Origin: Fidelibacterota bacterium
GTDB lineage: Bacteria > Fidelibacterota > Marinisomatia > Marinisomatales > UBA1611
DNA length: 43,703 nt
Direction: 5' to 3'
Assembly (NCBI GenBank): GCA_002708715.1
Contig: PAPB01000032.1
Span: 1-43,703, forward strand
In this document: positions 26,467 to 35,247 of the stretch, in pieces
Layout: each line of letters opens with the position of its first letter
Position numbering within the stretch: the stretch's first letter is position 1
Translations under genes and position numbers: made by a program
The notes under the pieces: generated by a model
What the model saw: the letters and a program-made list of their open reading frames with translations, nothing else
Databases searched by the model: none
Told to the model about the DNA's origin: nothing

Positions 26467-27529
26467 TAATATTTAAGTCAACGATATTATTATCCATTCT
26501 TCCTTTTGTAAATGATTCTTCAGCTAACTTATTGATATGATTTTTTTTGACTCCCCAAAGATTTAGTTTAAATGGTATAATATGCTTTGGTATGTTTGCA
26601 ATACATGCATTTAATTCTTCATATGATAGTCCTAAGTTTTTACAAATATTATTTAATTCATTTTTTATAAAAGAGCCATTAATCTTTAAAAGAGGTAATA
26701 AGCTCAATGAAGATGCAACTCCGTGAGGAATGTTATACCTTATAGTTAAGGGATAACTTATTGAATGCGCAGCTGCTGTTTTTGTATTGGAGAAGGCAAG
26801 CCCAGCTATAGTTGAGGCTTCTAATAATTTATTTCTTAATTTAAGATTTGATGGTTGGTTTTTAAATTTTTCAATATTAGAAATAATTGAGCAAATAGAT
26901 ATAATTGCAAACTTAGTAGAATTTTTATTTGCATTTTTATTCCATATCGCTTCAAAGCTATGGCTTAAAGCATCCATGACGGTTATTATTGATATATCTA
27001 ATGGTAAGGTTAAAGTGAGGTTGCCATCAAGGATTGCAATATCTGGATATAATTCAGGATGAGATATTGAATATTTCTTTTTTTCTTTGATATTCCAAAT
27101 AGTTCCCCACATGGTGACTTCACTTGCAGTTCCATGTGTTGTTGGTAAAAATATAGATGGTATTTTATTTGGGAATTCTAATTTGGTATTAATTAATTTT
27201 TTAATTTTTGTTTCATTTGAGCTTAGATATGCTAAAATCACCTTAGCTAGATCCATAGCAGATCCTCCACCTATTGCAATAACTCCATCAATAGATTTAT
27301 TTTCGCAAAATTTGATACCATTATTACAATCTGAAAAATTTGGATTATTTCCAAAATTGCTAAATATAAAATTTGAAGAAAATTTTTGTTCTAATTGTAA
27401 CCTGTTTCTATTCCCATTGGTGGTAATAATAATTGGATATCTTATTCCTAGATTATTTAAACCTTGTTCTAATTGTTCAAACCAGTGATCTGTTTTTATA
27501 ATTTGGACAGGATTAAGATAATGAGACAA
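26432..27529 (-). CDS. Iron-containing alcohol dehydrogenase, probable phosphonoacetaldehyde reductase
   Basis: A 365-aa group III alcohol dehydrogenase. GGGSAMDLAK (87-96) binds NAD(P) and TTHGTASEVT (130-139) follows. The metal ligands are Asp186, His190, His255 and His269 (MDALSHSFEAIW, AAAHSISYPL, YNIPHG). It is directly downstream of PEP mutase and phosphonopyruvate decarboxylase. Enzymes of this family in that position (PhpC, FomC) reduce phosphonoacetaldehyde to 2-hydroxyethylphosphonate. No AEP transaminase is present, so the reduction branch is inferred. The gene lies 14 nt after the decarboxylase stop. Confidence 0.85.
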   Translation of the reverse strand: MSHYLNPVQIIKTDHWFEQLEQGLNNLGIRYPIIITTNGNRNRLQLEQKFSSNFIFSNFGNNPNFSDCNNGIKFCENKSIDGVIAIGGGSAMDLAKVILAYLSSNETKIKKLINTKLEFPNKIPSIFLPTTHGTASEVTMWGTIWNIKEKKKYSISHPELYPDIAILDGNLTLTLPLDISIITVMDALSHSFEAIWNKNANKNSTKFAIISICSIISNIEKFKNQPSNLKLRNKLLEASTIAGLAFSNTKTAAAHSISYPLTIRYNIPHGVASSLSLLPLLKINGSFIKNELNNICKNLGLSYEELNACIANIPKHIIPFKLNLWGVKKNHINKLAEESFTKGRMDNNIVDLNINDVRDILYSIY

Positions 27530-27543
27530 TTTGTAATCGAAGT

Positions 27544-28674
27544 TTAATCTATTAGAAATTTCATAAAATCTAATTTATTTTTTTTAGGTGTAACTGTAGG
27601 TCTACCTAAATCATCTCTAGAACCAGGAGTAATTTTAATCTCAAGAAAAACTGGACCATCTTTTAAGAAAAAATTAGATAAGCTTGTTTGTAAATCTTTT
27701 TTCTTTGCTACTTTAAAGGAATGATTAAACCCTAATGATTTAGTGAAATTTGCAATATCTAGATATTTTGCAGCTGTGCTCTGCCCACCAACTGATTCAT
27801 GTACTTCATTATTTAATAAAATATGATAAAAGTTATTTGGTTTTAAACTTGTAATAGTTGTAAGGTTACCTAAGTGCATTAGCATTGATCCATCGCCATC
27901 GATGCAAATAATTTTTCTGTTTGGTTTTTTTAGAGCTATTCCCAATGCAATAGATGAGCAGTGTCCCATTGAACCAACAGTAAGGAAGTCCTTATTATGT
28001 TCTTGATTTTTGCTTTTACGAATTTCAAATATTTCACGTGAAGTTTTTCCTGTTGTTGAAACTATAATATCATTTTCATTTAGATTATTTAAAATGATTT
28101 TCAAGGCATCTTCTCTTTTCATTTTCTGATTTATAGAATTTGAAAAATATTTTTTATATTTTTTGAAAGTACCTTTTTTGATCAAGATAGCAGTAGGCCG
28201 TGATTCTATCTTAGCTTTTTTGATGCTATTATTAATTTTCTGTTTGTAGTTAATATCATCTTTAAAAATAATTTCATATGGTATATCTAGAGTACGTAGT
28301 AAATCTAATTGAATTGCACCTTGTTTTATATGTTGTGGCTCATCCTTAGTTCCTGGTTCGCCTCGCCATCCAATTAATAGTAACATGGGGATAGAATACA
28401 CTTCGCGATCGCAAAGTGATAATAATGGATTGATAGCATTCCCTAAACCAGAATTTTGCATGTATACAAGAGGTAGTAATGATGTCGCGAGAAAATAACC
28501 TGATGCCAAAGCAATTGCATTTCCTTCATTGGCTGTAATTATATGGTTTTTATCTTGGATATTATCATCAATACATAGACAGAACTCTTTTAAAAGTGAG
28601 TCTGGGACACCAGAAAAAAACTTAATTTCATTAGAAGAAAGTTGTTTGTAAAAATCTAGTGGTTTAATTGCCAT
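27544..28674 (-). CDS. Phosphonopyruvate decarboxylase
   Basis: ThDP enzyme that decarboxylates phosphonopyruvate to phosphonoacetaldehyde and so pulls the unfavourable PEP mutase reaction forward. The N-terminal FFSGVPDSLLKEFC (18-31) and ITANEGNAIALASGY (about 43-57) with the ThDP-activating Glu are signature motifs. The ThDP-Mg motif is GDGSMLMHLGNLTT near residue 258. At 376 aa it is full length. It is 11 nt downstream of the PEP mutase gene, so the pair is co-translated. Related sulfopyruvate decarboxylases are excluded mainly by this context and the single fused chain. Confidence 0.93.
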   Translation of the reverse strand: MAIKPLDFYKQLSSNEIKFFSGVPDSLLKEFCLCIDDNIQDKNHIITANEGNAIALASGYFLATSLLPLVYMQNSGLGNAINPLLSLCDREVYSIPMLLLIGWRGEPGTKDEPQHIKQGAIQLDLLRTLDIPYEIIFKDDINYKQKINNSIKKAKIESRPTAILIKKGTFKKYKKYFSNSINQKMKREDALKIILNNLNENDIIVSTTGKTSREIFEIRKSKNQEHNKDFLTVGSMGHCSSIALGIALKKPNRKIICIDGDGSMLMHLGNLTTITSLKPNNFYHILLNNEVHESVGGQSTAAKYLDIANFTKSLGFNHSFKVAKKKDLQTSLSNFFLKDGPVFLEIKITPGSRDDLGRPTVTPKKNKLDFMKFLID

Positions 28675-28685
28675 ATTGATATCGG

Positions 28686-29978
28686 CTATGGTATAAGTGT
28701 AATAATGTCTTTTATTGACATACAGTATTTATCTGAAGCTTCCTTAGCACGATTATTTTTCAAAATAGATTCGGCAACCTTAATCATTGCAGGATACGCT
28801 GACCTCAATAAATGATTAGCATAGATTACCACATTAATTTCTAAATCTTGTAACTCTTGCTCAGTAAAATGAGAATATGTTGATGGTACTACTACTAAAG
28901 GCGCACGGTTTTTAATTTTTTTATAATTTTTACAAAATTCAACAATTTCTTCACCATCTTTTTCTTTACTATGAATCATGATTCCATCAGCACCAGCATT
29001 TATATATGATTGAGCTCTATTTATGGCATCACTCATCCCTTTTTTTAAAATAAGGCTCTCAATTCTTGCTATAATCATAAAATCTTCGGTGACTTGAGAA
29101 GTCTTGCCTTCTTTTATTTTTCGACAGAAATGATCTATAGTATCTTGTGTTTGTGGCACCGAATCACCGAAAAGAGAATTCTTTTTATTGCCTATTTTAT
29201 CTTCAATAATTATTGCGGAGACTCCTAACCTTTCCAAAGTTTTTACTCGAAATTTAAAATGCTCAATTTTCCCGCCAGTATCTCCATCCATAATAATTGG
29301 TTTTGTTGTGACTTCTAATATTTCTTCAACAGTTGAAAACCTAGATGAGAAATCAACTAATTCGGTATCTGGTTTACCCTTAGCTGTTGAATCTGTTAGA
29401 CTGCTTTCCCAAATTCCATCAAATTCTAATTTTTGGCCATCAATTTTAATATTTGTTTTTTCAACAATTAATCCAGTTAAACCATTATGTGCTTCTAAAA
29501 TTTTTACAATAGGTTTTGAATGAATTAACCTTCTCAATGTTTTCATACGGTTGCCAGGTGTAATGCCTTTCTTTTTTATGGCATTAATTAAATCGGTAGA
29601 TGATACCCCTTGTGTATATTTTGGTTCAATAAGCTTACCACCCCATTGTTTTAAGGTTTTTATGACTTGATTTCGCACCTGTTTTTGGATTCCTTTTTTC
29701 CAGTCATCTCCATGTACTACAAAATCTGGTTTTATGGTATTTAGATTTGGGGTGTAATCTAAAGTGTTTTGTGCTATAACCTTATCAACACCTTTCAAAT
29801 TTTCTACGATAATTTTTCGTTCTTTAAAAGCAATTAATGGTAAACGTTTATAGCTAGAGATTGCTTCATCAGTTAGAAGTCCAATGATTACAGTTCCTAA
29901 TTTTGAACCTTCTTTAATTATATTAAGATGGCCTTGGTGGATGAGGTCAGCAGACATGCCTATATACACTGTTTTCAT
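28686..29978 (-). CDS. pepM: Nucleotidyltransferase-phosphoenolpyruvate mutase fusion
   Basis: Two domains in 430 aa. Residues 1 to about 135 are a cytidylyltransferase-like domain with HQGH at 14-17 and a VSSTDLI motif near 125. Residues about 145-430 are phosphoenolpyruvate mutase, which makes the C-P bond of phosphonopyruvate. The diagnostic mutase motif EDKIGNKKNS lies near 258-267, preceded by MDGDTGG near 230; isocitrate lyase relatives lack it. Fusions of this kind are known where phosphonates are activated as CMP derivatives for attachment to glycans or lipids. It is the first of three phosphonate genes, 13 nt after the HTH-Wzz gene. Confidence 0.95.
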   Translation of the reverse strand: MKTVYIGMSADLIHQGHLNIIKEGSKLGTVIIGLLTDEAISSYKRLPLIAFKERKIIVENLKGVDKVIAQNTLDYTPNLNTIKPDFVVHGDDWKKGIQKQVRNQVIKTLKQWGGKLIEPKYTQGVSSTDLINAIKKKGITPGNRMKTLRRLIHSKPIVKILEAHNGLTGLIVEKTNIKIDGQKLEFDGIWESSLTDSTAKGKPDTELVDFSSRFSTVEEILEVTTKPIIMDGDTGGKIEHFKFRVKTLERLGVSAIIIEDKIGNKKNSLFGDSVPQTQDTIDHFCRKIKEGKTSQVTEDFMIIARIESLILKKGMSDAINRAQSYINAGADGIMIHSKEKDGEEIVEFCKNYKKIKNRAPLVVVPSTYSHFTEQELQDLEINVVIYANHLLRSAYPAMIKVAESILKNNRAKEASDKYCMSIKDIITLIP

Positions 29979-29991
29979 ATTATATATTTAA

Positions 29992-31218
29992 TTATTGGTT
30001 GAGGCGTTTTTGATTGGATATTGAATAATTCATCATCACATATGACGCACCTGCCATCAATCCTAAAATTAAACTTAATAGCAAGATTATTTTACGCTTT
30101 GGCTTAGTTTTTCTTACGGCGGGTTCGGCTGTATCTAAAATATTGATAAGAAGTCTTTCTTTTGCTTCATCAATCTTTGCAATCTCAAATTGCTGTCTAA
30201 GTGTAATATAGACTGCGCGGTTTTCTTCTACAGCACTTTCTAATCTCTCTCTTGTCATTTCTATTGAAGGAGTGTCTAACCTAAGTGGGTTTTTCTTACG
30301 AAACTCAGTTAAAAAATCTTCAGATTTTTCATTTTGTAATTTTGCATCTTCCATTTGTCTTTCTATGAATGCTCTATTTCTAGTTGCTTCTCTTTTTTGC
30401 TCAATAGAGATGAAACTTTTAACATATTCGGCAATATAATTTGCTATTTCAGATGCGAGTTGAGGGTCTTCCATTAAGACCGTAACAAAAATAAGTCCTG
30501 AATTTTCTTCTTTTATTGCAATTAAATCATCTAATTGTTGGATTGCTACATCTAAATCTTTATCAAATTTATTTGCCGTAATTTCTCCAGTTGGTAATAA
30601 TTTTTTTATCAGTGCTAATGGTGAAAAAAAGGCTGGTTTATCTATATCCCAGAACTTAATTAGATTGCTTCCTTCTGGATATTTAATATTTTTCCATTCT
30701 TTAAGAACGATGTCTTTTTTTAGTTTTCGACTATTAATAATGTCTGGTATGTTATAAGTAGGTGCACTACCAAAACCACCTAAGCCAAATGATTTGGCAA
30801 GACCTTGAAAATCGCCTAACATACCCCCACTTTGGCCTAACTCACCAGCAGGATATAGGGATATTTTTGATGCAAAATAAACAGTAGCAATTAAGGCATA
30901 GGTTAAACCTATCACGGCTCCAAATATAGAAGATTTAATAAGAGTTTTTTTCTTTTGAGATAATATCTTCCAAAGGATATTTAGATTGATTTCATCATTA
31001 GCATTAATCAAAGACTCGTTTTTTTTAGAAAGATTTGCATTCTTAGAGCGCTTATCAATTAGTCCTCTTTTTCTTAGTTCCGCAATTCGATTTCTAAGAG
31101 TTTTTTCTGTAAGGCCATGTTTTTTTGCAATCTTTGCTCTACTACTTGGACTATCTATAACGCTGGGATTTTCTTTAATAATATTTAAGATTTTTTTTTC
31201 GTATGGTGTAATTATCAT
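29992..31218 (-). CDS. Wzz-type polysaccharide chain-length regulator with N-terminal winged-helix domain
   Basis: A 408-aa inner-membrane polysaccharide co-polymerase. Two membrane segments (about 95-115 and 379-399) flank a periplasmic, coiled-coil-rich region, and the Pro-Lys-rich PAVRKTKPKRKII lies just before the second, as in Wzz proteins. There is no cytoplasmic C-terminal tyrosine kinase. Unusually, residues 4-57 look like a winged helix-turn-helix: EKKILNIIKENP, then SRAKIAKKHGLTEKTLRNRIAELRKRGLI. That domain would be cytoplasmic. It lies 8 nt after the SLBB exporter. A function in DNA binding is inferred from the pattern alone. Confidence 0.85.
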   Translation of the reverse strand: MIITPYEKKILNIIKENPSVIDSPSSRAKIAKKHGLTEKTLRNRIAELRKRGLIDKRSKNANLSKKNESLINANDEINLNILWKILSQKKKTLIKSSIFGAVIGLTYALIATVYFASKISLYPAGELGQSGGMLGDFQGLAKSFGLGGFGSAPTYNIPDIINSRKLKKDIVLKEWKNIKYPEGSNLIKFWDIDKPAFFSPLALIKKLLPTGEITANKFDKDLDVAIQQLDDLIAIKEENSGLIFVTVLMEDPQLASEIANYIAEYVKSFISIEQKREATRNRAFIERQMEDAKLQNEKSEDFLTEFRKKNPLRLDTPSIEMTRERLESAVEENRAVYITLRQQFEIAKIDEAKERLLINILDTAEPAVRKTKPKRKIILLLSLILGLMAGASYVMMNYSISNQKRLNQ

Positions 31219-31225
31219 TTTTTTG

Positions 31226-32968
31226 TTACTTTGGGTAATCTGGTAGAATATCTTCTAAGATAGTTTGAACATAATATACAAAAACGACTATCTGTCCCAT
31301 AGAAGTAAGATATTGTTTCAATACATACCAATCATCTTCATATTCAATTTTTTCAGCAATAAAGATTATATCGCCACTTTCTAATATATTATTTTTATTT
31401 AATTTAATTCTTTGCCCTGTCATGGATTTAACTAAGAATTTTTTACCAGATGAGTTTTCTGAAACTCCTCCTGCCATGGCTATATATTCTTGAGGTTTAG
31501 TACCTTCTATATACTGATATCTACCAGGAAATAAAACTGATCCAATAACTTCTATATATGGAAAAGATTTGGGGATCGTTATTATATCATTATTAGTTAA
31601 AAGATAGTTCTGGTGGTCAATTTTCCTTCTTGATATTTCCAGAGATCCTTTTTGAGTTCGAATGCGAGCTTTAACGTATGCTTTTTCCTCAACAGATCTA
31701 AAATTTTCTTCTTTTAATAAAATTCTTTCAAGTTCTCGATCAGGTGTTGAAGAAATCCTATTATTGCTAATATAAAATTTTAGAGAATCAGCATCAGGAA
31801 GAAAACCTCCTGCATTTGATATAATATTATGAATTGTCGTTACTCCTGGATCAATAGGATAATTTCCAGGAAATTTAATTTGACCTTCAATTTTTACAAT
31901 CTGATGTGGATCTTCATTATTTAAGTATGGGATCATAATGTGATCCTGTTCCATTAAAATAATTTTATCTAATGTATTAATATCAATAAAAAATGATTTT
32001 GAATCAGTATTATTAAATCTGCGAGTTATTTTGATTTTATTAAAATCTACACCAGACTTTAATCCACCAGCAATTTGTATACCCTCGAGCAATGATTCAT
32101 TAGTTTTGAATTCAAATTTTCCTGTTTTTTGTACTCCACCATTGATATAAAAAAATTGATCTTTATATGGTATGTGCACAATATCATTTTGGTTTACATA
32201 TGGATTGATTTGGTGATTCCCAGTAACTTTAAATTTTTCTAAATCAATATACATAGTGTCATCTCTTCGAAGTAATAGTATATTTCTTGTTGATAGTGAA
32301 TCAATATCAAATTTGATATTATTCTCAATACCAAATTTTCTAGAATACAAATCGTCAACTGCTAAAAGAGATTTTATACCAAGCGATTCAGAATATGGTT
32401 TTTCAATAGATTGTTTAAATTTAGATTTCTTTTTATCATGAAAATCTGATATAATTAATTTAAATAGGTCAGAAACTCTTGTCATGGGTGTAACCACAAA
32501 ATACCCAGCATTACTAAATTGACCAGTTACCAAAATCTTAAATTCTCTAATCTTTTCAAGCTCAATATTAATTTTAACATTTCTATTCCAATTTTTAATT
32601 ATTTTTTTAATTTCTTTAGAAAGTTTATTTAATGTTAATCCTTTACAATCTATAGTACCTACTGATGGAATTAATAAGGTTCCAGTAGGGGATATTATTA
32701 AACTATAATCAAACGTTTCATTGCTTGAAATTATATTTAGATGGAATTGGTCTCCAGGACCTACTAGATATGTTTCTTCATTGACAGGAGAATCTATAAC
32801 AAATGGTGAGGTATTTGTTTTGGTGTTTTTGACGTCTTGTCTAGAATTTTTTATTCTTTCTGCTTGTTTTTGGGCAATCCTAAGACTATTTAAATCTAAA
32901 GTTTGGTATTTACTCAACCCATGTATGCATAGCATTATTAATAAAATTCTTGGAGTATATTTTATCAT
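31226..32968 (-). CDS. SLBB-domain polysaccharide export protein (Wza-like)
   Basis: A 580-aa envelope protein with an N-terminal hydrophobic segment (about 5-18) acting as signal or anchor. The Poly_export domain begins at YLVGPGDQFHLNI (67-79). Several SLBB/Soluble-ligand repeats follow, seen as INGGVQKTGKFEF, VKIEGQIKFPGNYPIDPG and IEVIGSVLFPGRYQYIEG. A hydrophobic helix near the C-terminus (about 553-572) may span the outer membrane as in Wza. It is the first gene of the 17-kb minus-strand operon, so its upstream region carries the operon promoter. No canonical lipobox cysteine is clear (LCIHG at 13-17). Confidence 0.87.
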   Translation of the reverse strand: MIKYTPRILLIMLCIHGLSKYQTLDLNSLRIAQKQAERIKNSRQDVKNTKTNTSPFVIDSPVNEETYLVGPGDQFHLNIISSNETFDYSLIISPTGTLLIPSVGTIDCKGLTLNKLSKEIKKIIKNWNRNVKINIELEKIREFKILVTGQFSNAGYFVVTPMTRVSDLFKLIISDFHDKKKSKFKQSIEKPYSESLGIKSLLAVDDLYSRKFGIENNIKFDIDSLSTRNILLLRRDDTMYIDLEKFKVTGNHQINPYVNQNDIVHIPYKDQFFYINGGVQKTGKFEFKTNESLLEGIQIAGGLKSGVDFNKIKITRRFNNTDSKSFFIDINTLDKIILMEQDHIMIPYLNNEDPHQIVKIEGQIKFPGNYPIDPGVTTIHNIISNAGGFLPDADSLKFYISNNRISSTPDRELERILLKEENFRSVEEKAYVKARIRTQKGSLEISRRKIDHQNYLLTNNDIITIPKSFPYIEVIGSVLFPGRYQYIEGTKPQEYIAMAGGVSENSSGKKFLVKSMTGQRIKLNKNNILESGDIIFIAEKIEYEDDWYVLKQYLTSMGQIVVFVYYVQTILEDILPDYPK

Positions 32969-33238
32969 AATATGATCAATTATTGCCAGAAACCAAGAAG
33001 CGGATTTAGGAATACTTCATATTCCAGCGTATTTTTAATGTGTTTACCCTATGGTGTTAATTTGGGCACGATTTATTTCGATAGTATTCCTAGTTTGAAT
33101 AACTAAACTTATTCTTACTCATTGTAAAATCCAAATTATTATTCGCCCGGGCAGTGCAAAATTTTTTAATAACTCTATTAGTTTAGTATTGTTGTATTAA
33201 TCAAAATAAATTCTGTATCTAAAAAAAGGTTTTAATAG
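32969..33238. other. Divergent intergenic region between the polysaccharide operon and serS
   Basis: This 270-nt stretch must hold promoters in both directions. A 9-bp inverted repeat, AGGAATACT at 33008-33016 and AGTATTCCT at 33083-33091, lies on the operon side. An isolated GC palindrome, GCCCGGGC at 33145-33152, lies on the serS side in otherwise AT-rich DNA. I see no convincing -35/-10 pair, no T-box, no JUMPstart/ops element and no small ORF worth calling. Confidence 0.5.
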
Positions 33239-34504
33239 ATGATTTCAATTAAAAAACTTCGAGAAAATAAAGATTCATACCAAAATGGACTGAAATTAAA
33301 AGGTGACTCTACAGATTTAGATACAATAATTACCTTAGATATCAAGGTTAGATCAATAAAAAGAAAGTCCAACGAAATGCGGGCAGAAAGGAATAACGCG
33401 TCAGAAGCCATAGGTAACGCAAAGAAAGCTGGAGAAGATGCTTCTAAAGCTATTTTAAATACTAGGGAATTAGGGGAAAAATTAAAAGAATTAGAGCTTG
33501 AGCTACATGATTTAGAGTCTCAGCTTAATACGTTATTATTTCAAGTACCAAATTTACCCCATCATAGTGTTCCTATAGGTTCAAATGAAAATGAGAATAT
33601 TGAAGTAAGAATTTGGGGTGAAAAATCAGAATTCACTTTTCAACCAAAAACACATATGGAATTGGGGATTGAATTAAAACTGTTCGATTTTAAACGTGGT
33701 GCAAAACTTTCAGGAAGTGGATTCCCACTATACACTGGAAAAGGTGCAAAGCTTGAACGTACTCTCATTAATACAATGATAGACTTTCATAATCAGGAGT
33801 ATGGTTTTAAAGAGATTTTTCCTCCAGTGTTAATGCGAAAAAAATCTATGATAACTACTGGTCAATTACCAAAATTTGAAGATGATATGTATCATACTGA
33901 GGTTGATAATCTTTATTTAGCTCCTACTGCTGAGGTTCCAGTAACCAACATACATCGAAATGAAATTTTGGAGGAGTCTGACCTTCCAAAATATTACGTA
34001 GCTTATTCCCCATGCTTTAGAAGAGAATCAGGCTCTTATGGAAAAGACACTAGAGGACTTTTAAGGGTGCATCAGTTTAATAAAGTTGAGCTTGTAAAAT
34101 TTGTAAAACCAGACTCTTCTTATGATGAGTTAGAGTCACTTACGCTTCAAGCAGAATCAATATTACAAAATCTAGGTTTGCATTACCGTGTTGTTTCACT
34201 CTGCACTGGGGATCTAAGTTTTGCTGCAGCAAAATGTTATGATATAGAGATATGGGCTCCAGGGGAGCAAAAATGGTTAGAGGTTTCATCATGTAGCAAT
34301 TTTGAGGCATTTCAAGCTAGAAGGGGCAATATAAAATATAGAAGAAATGCTGATAAAAAAGTTGAATTGTTGCATACGTTAAATGGATCAGGGCTTGCAA
34401 CACCCAGGCTAATGGTTGCTTTACTGGAAACATATCAAACAGAGAATGGGCGTATTGTTTTTCCTGAAAATGTTGCCGAATTTCTTGGTTTGAAGACGAT
34501 TTAA
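33239..34504 (+). CDS. serS: Seryl-tRNA synthetase
   Basis: Class II aminoacyl-tRNA synthetase charging tRNA-Ser. Residues 1 to about 105 form the long antiparallel coiled coil that binds the tRNA arm. The catalytic core shows TAEVPVTNIHRNEIL (about 230-244), motif 2 CFRRESGSYGKDTRGLLRVHQF (about 259-280, shown here only as key residues FRRE and RVHQF), and motif 3 NGSGLATPRLMVALLETYQ near 383. The 421-aa length is normal. It is followed after 2 nt by the acyltransferase gene. Confidence 0.97.
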   Translation: MISIKKLRENKDSYQNGLKLKGDSTDLDTIITLDIKVRSIKRKSNEMRAERNNASEAIGNAKKAGEDASKAILNTRELGEKLKELELELHDLESQLNTLLFQVPNLPHHSVPIGSNENENIEVRIWGEKSEFTFQPKTHMELGIELKLFDFKRGAKLSGSGFPLYTGKGAKLERTLINTMIDFHNQEYGFKEIFPPVLMRKKSMITTGQLPKFEDDMYHTEVDNLYLAPTAEVPVTNIHRNEILEESDLPKYYVAYSPCFRRESGSYGKDTRGLLRVHQFNKVELVKFVKPDSSYDELESLTLQAESILQNLGLHYRVVSLCTGDLSFAAAKCYDIEIWAPGEQKWLEVSSCSNFEAFQARRGNIKYRRNADKKVELLHTLNGSGLATPRLMVALLETYQTENGRIVFPENVAEFLGLKTI

Positions 34505-34506
34505 TA

Positions 34507-35217
34507 TTGAGATACCTTTGGATATTGTTTAATGCTGCTGTTTGGACTGCAGTTTTTGGTCTTTTTGGAATTGCAGCATCATTTTTTGAATCTAATAAAG
34601 GTAGAACACTTGGTCATTGTGCTCGTTTATGGGGAAAGTATATTCTTTTTTTCACAGGAGTTAAATATTCAGTTAAAGGTTTAAATAATTTAGATACAGA
34701 TAGTTGCTATATTTTTGCTGGAAACCATGCCTCTGGATTTGATATTCCCTTAGCTTTTGCTGGTTTGCCTTTTTGGTTGATTTCTGTTGCAAAAATTGAA
34801 TTAAAATCGATTTTTATTCTTGGCTGGGTAATGACTACAGCAGGACATATTTTTGTAGACAGAAGAAAAAGCGAGAGCGCATTAGCATCTTTGGAAAAAT
34901 CGAAAATGTCATTAATTAATAATCCAAGATCTGTTTTATTATTTCCAGAAGGGACTCGTTCTGATGATGGGTCTATAAAAAAGTTTAAAACAGGTGGTCT
35001 CATGCTAAGTTTAGATACAAAAATTCCTATTGTCCCCGTAGCATATAAAGGTACATTTGAAATGTTAAAAAAAGATTCTTGGTCAGTGAGTAATCATCCT
35101 TTAGAAATATGTATTGGAAAGCCAATTTATCCTGAAAAATATTCTGCAGATAGTAGAATGAAGTTGGCCGAAGATGTTAGGAGTCAAGTTATAAAATTAC
35201 TTGATCAAGGTACTTAA
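34507..35217 (+). CDS. plsC: 1-acyl-sn-glycerol-3-phosphate acyltransferase (PlsC-like)
   Basis: Membrane-associated acyltransferase that makes phosphatidic acid from lysophosphatidic acid. The catalytic HX4D motif is HASGFD (about residues 74-79), and the phosphate-binding motif is FPEGTRSDDG near 145, followed by FKTGG. N-terminal hydrophobic segments are present (about 1-22 and 40-52). At 236 aa it is normal for the family. The start is a TTG at 34507, two nucleotides after the serS stop; no in-frame ATG lies before the conserved domain. Confidence 0.88.
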   Translation: MRYLWILFNAAVWTAVFGLFGIAASFFESNKGRTLGHCARLWGKYILFFTGVKYSVKGLNNLDTDSCYIFAGNHASGFDIPLAFAGLPFWLISVAKIELKSIFILGWVMTTAGHIFVDRRKSESALASLEKSKMSLINNPRSVLLFPEGTRSDDGSIKKFKTGGLMLSLDTKIPIVPVAYKGTFEMLKKDSWSVSNHPLEICIGKPIYPEKYSADSRMKLAEDVRSQVIKLLDQGT

Positions 35218-35247
35218 AATTTAAAAACTTGATTAAATAGATAAGAA

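Noticed and set aside
32969-33238. JUMPstart/ops element, T-box or other known leader before the polysaccharide operon or serS
   Set aside because: I searched both strands by eye for the GGCGGTAGC core and for T-box features and found neither.
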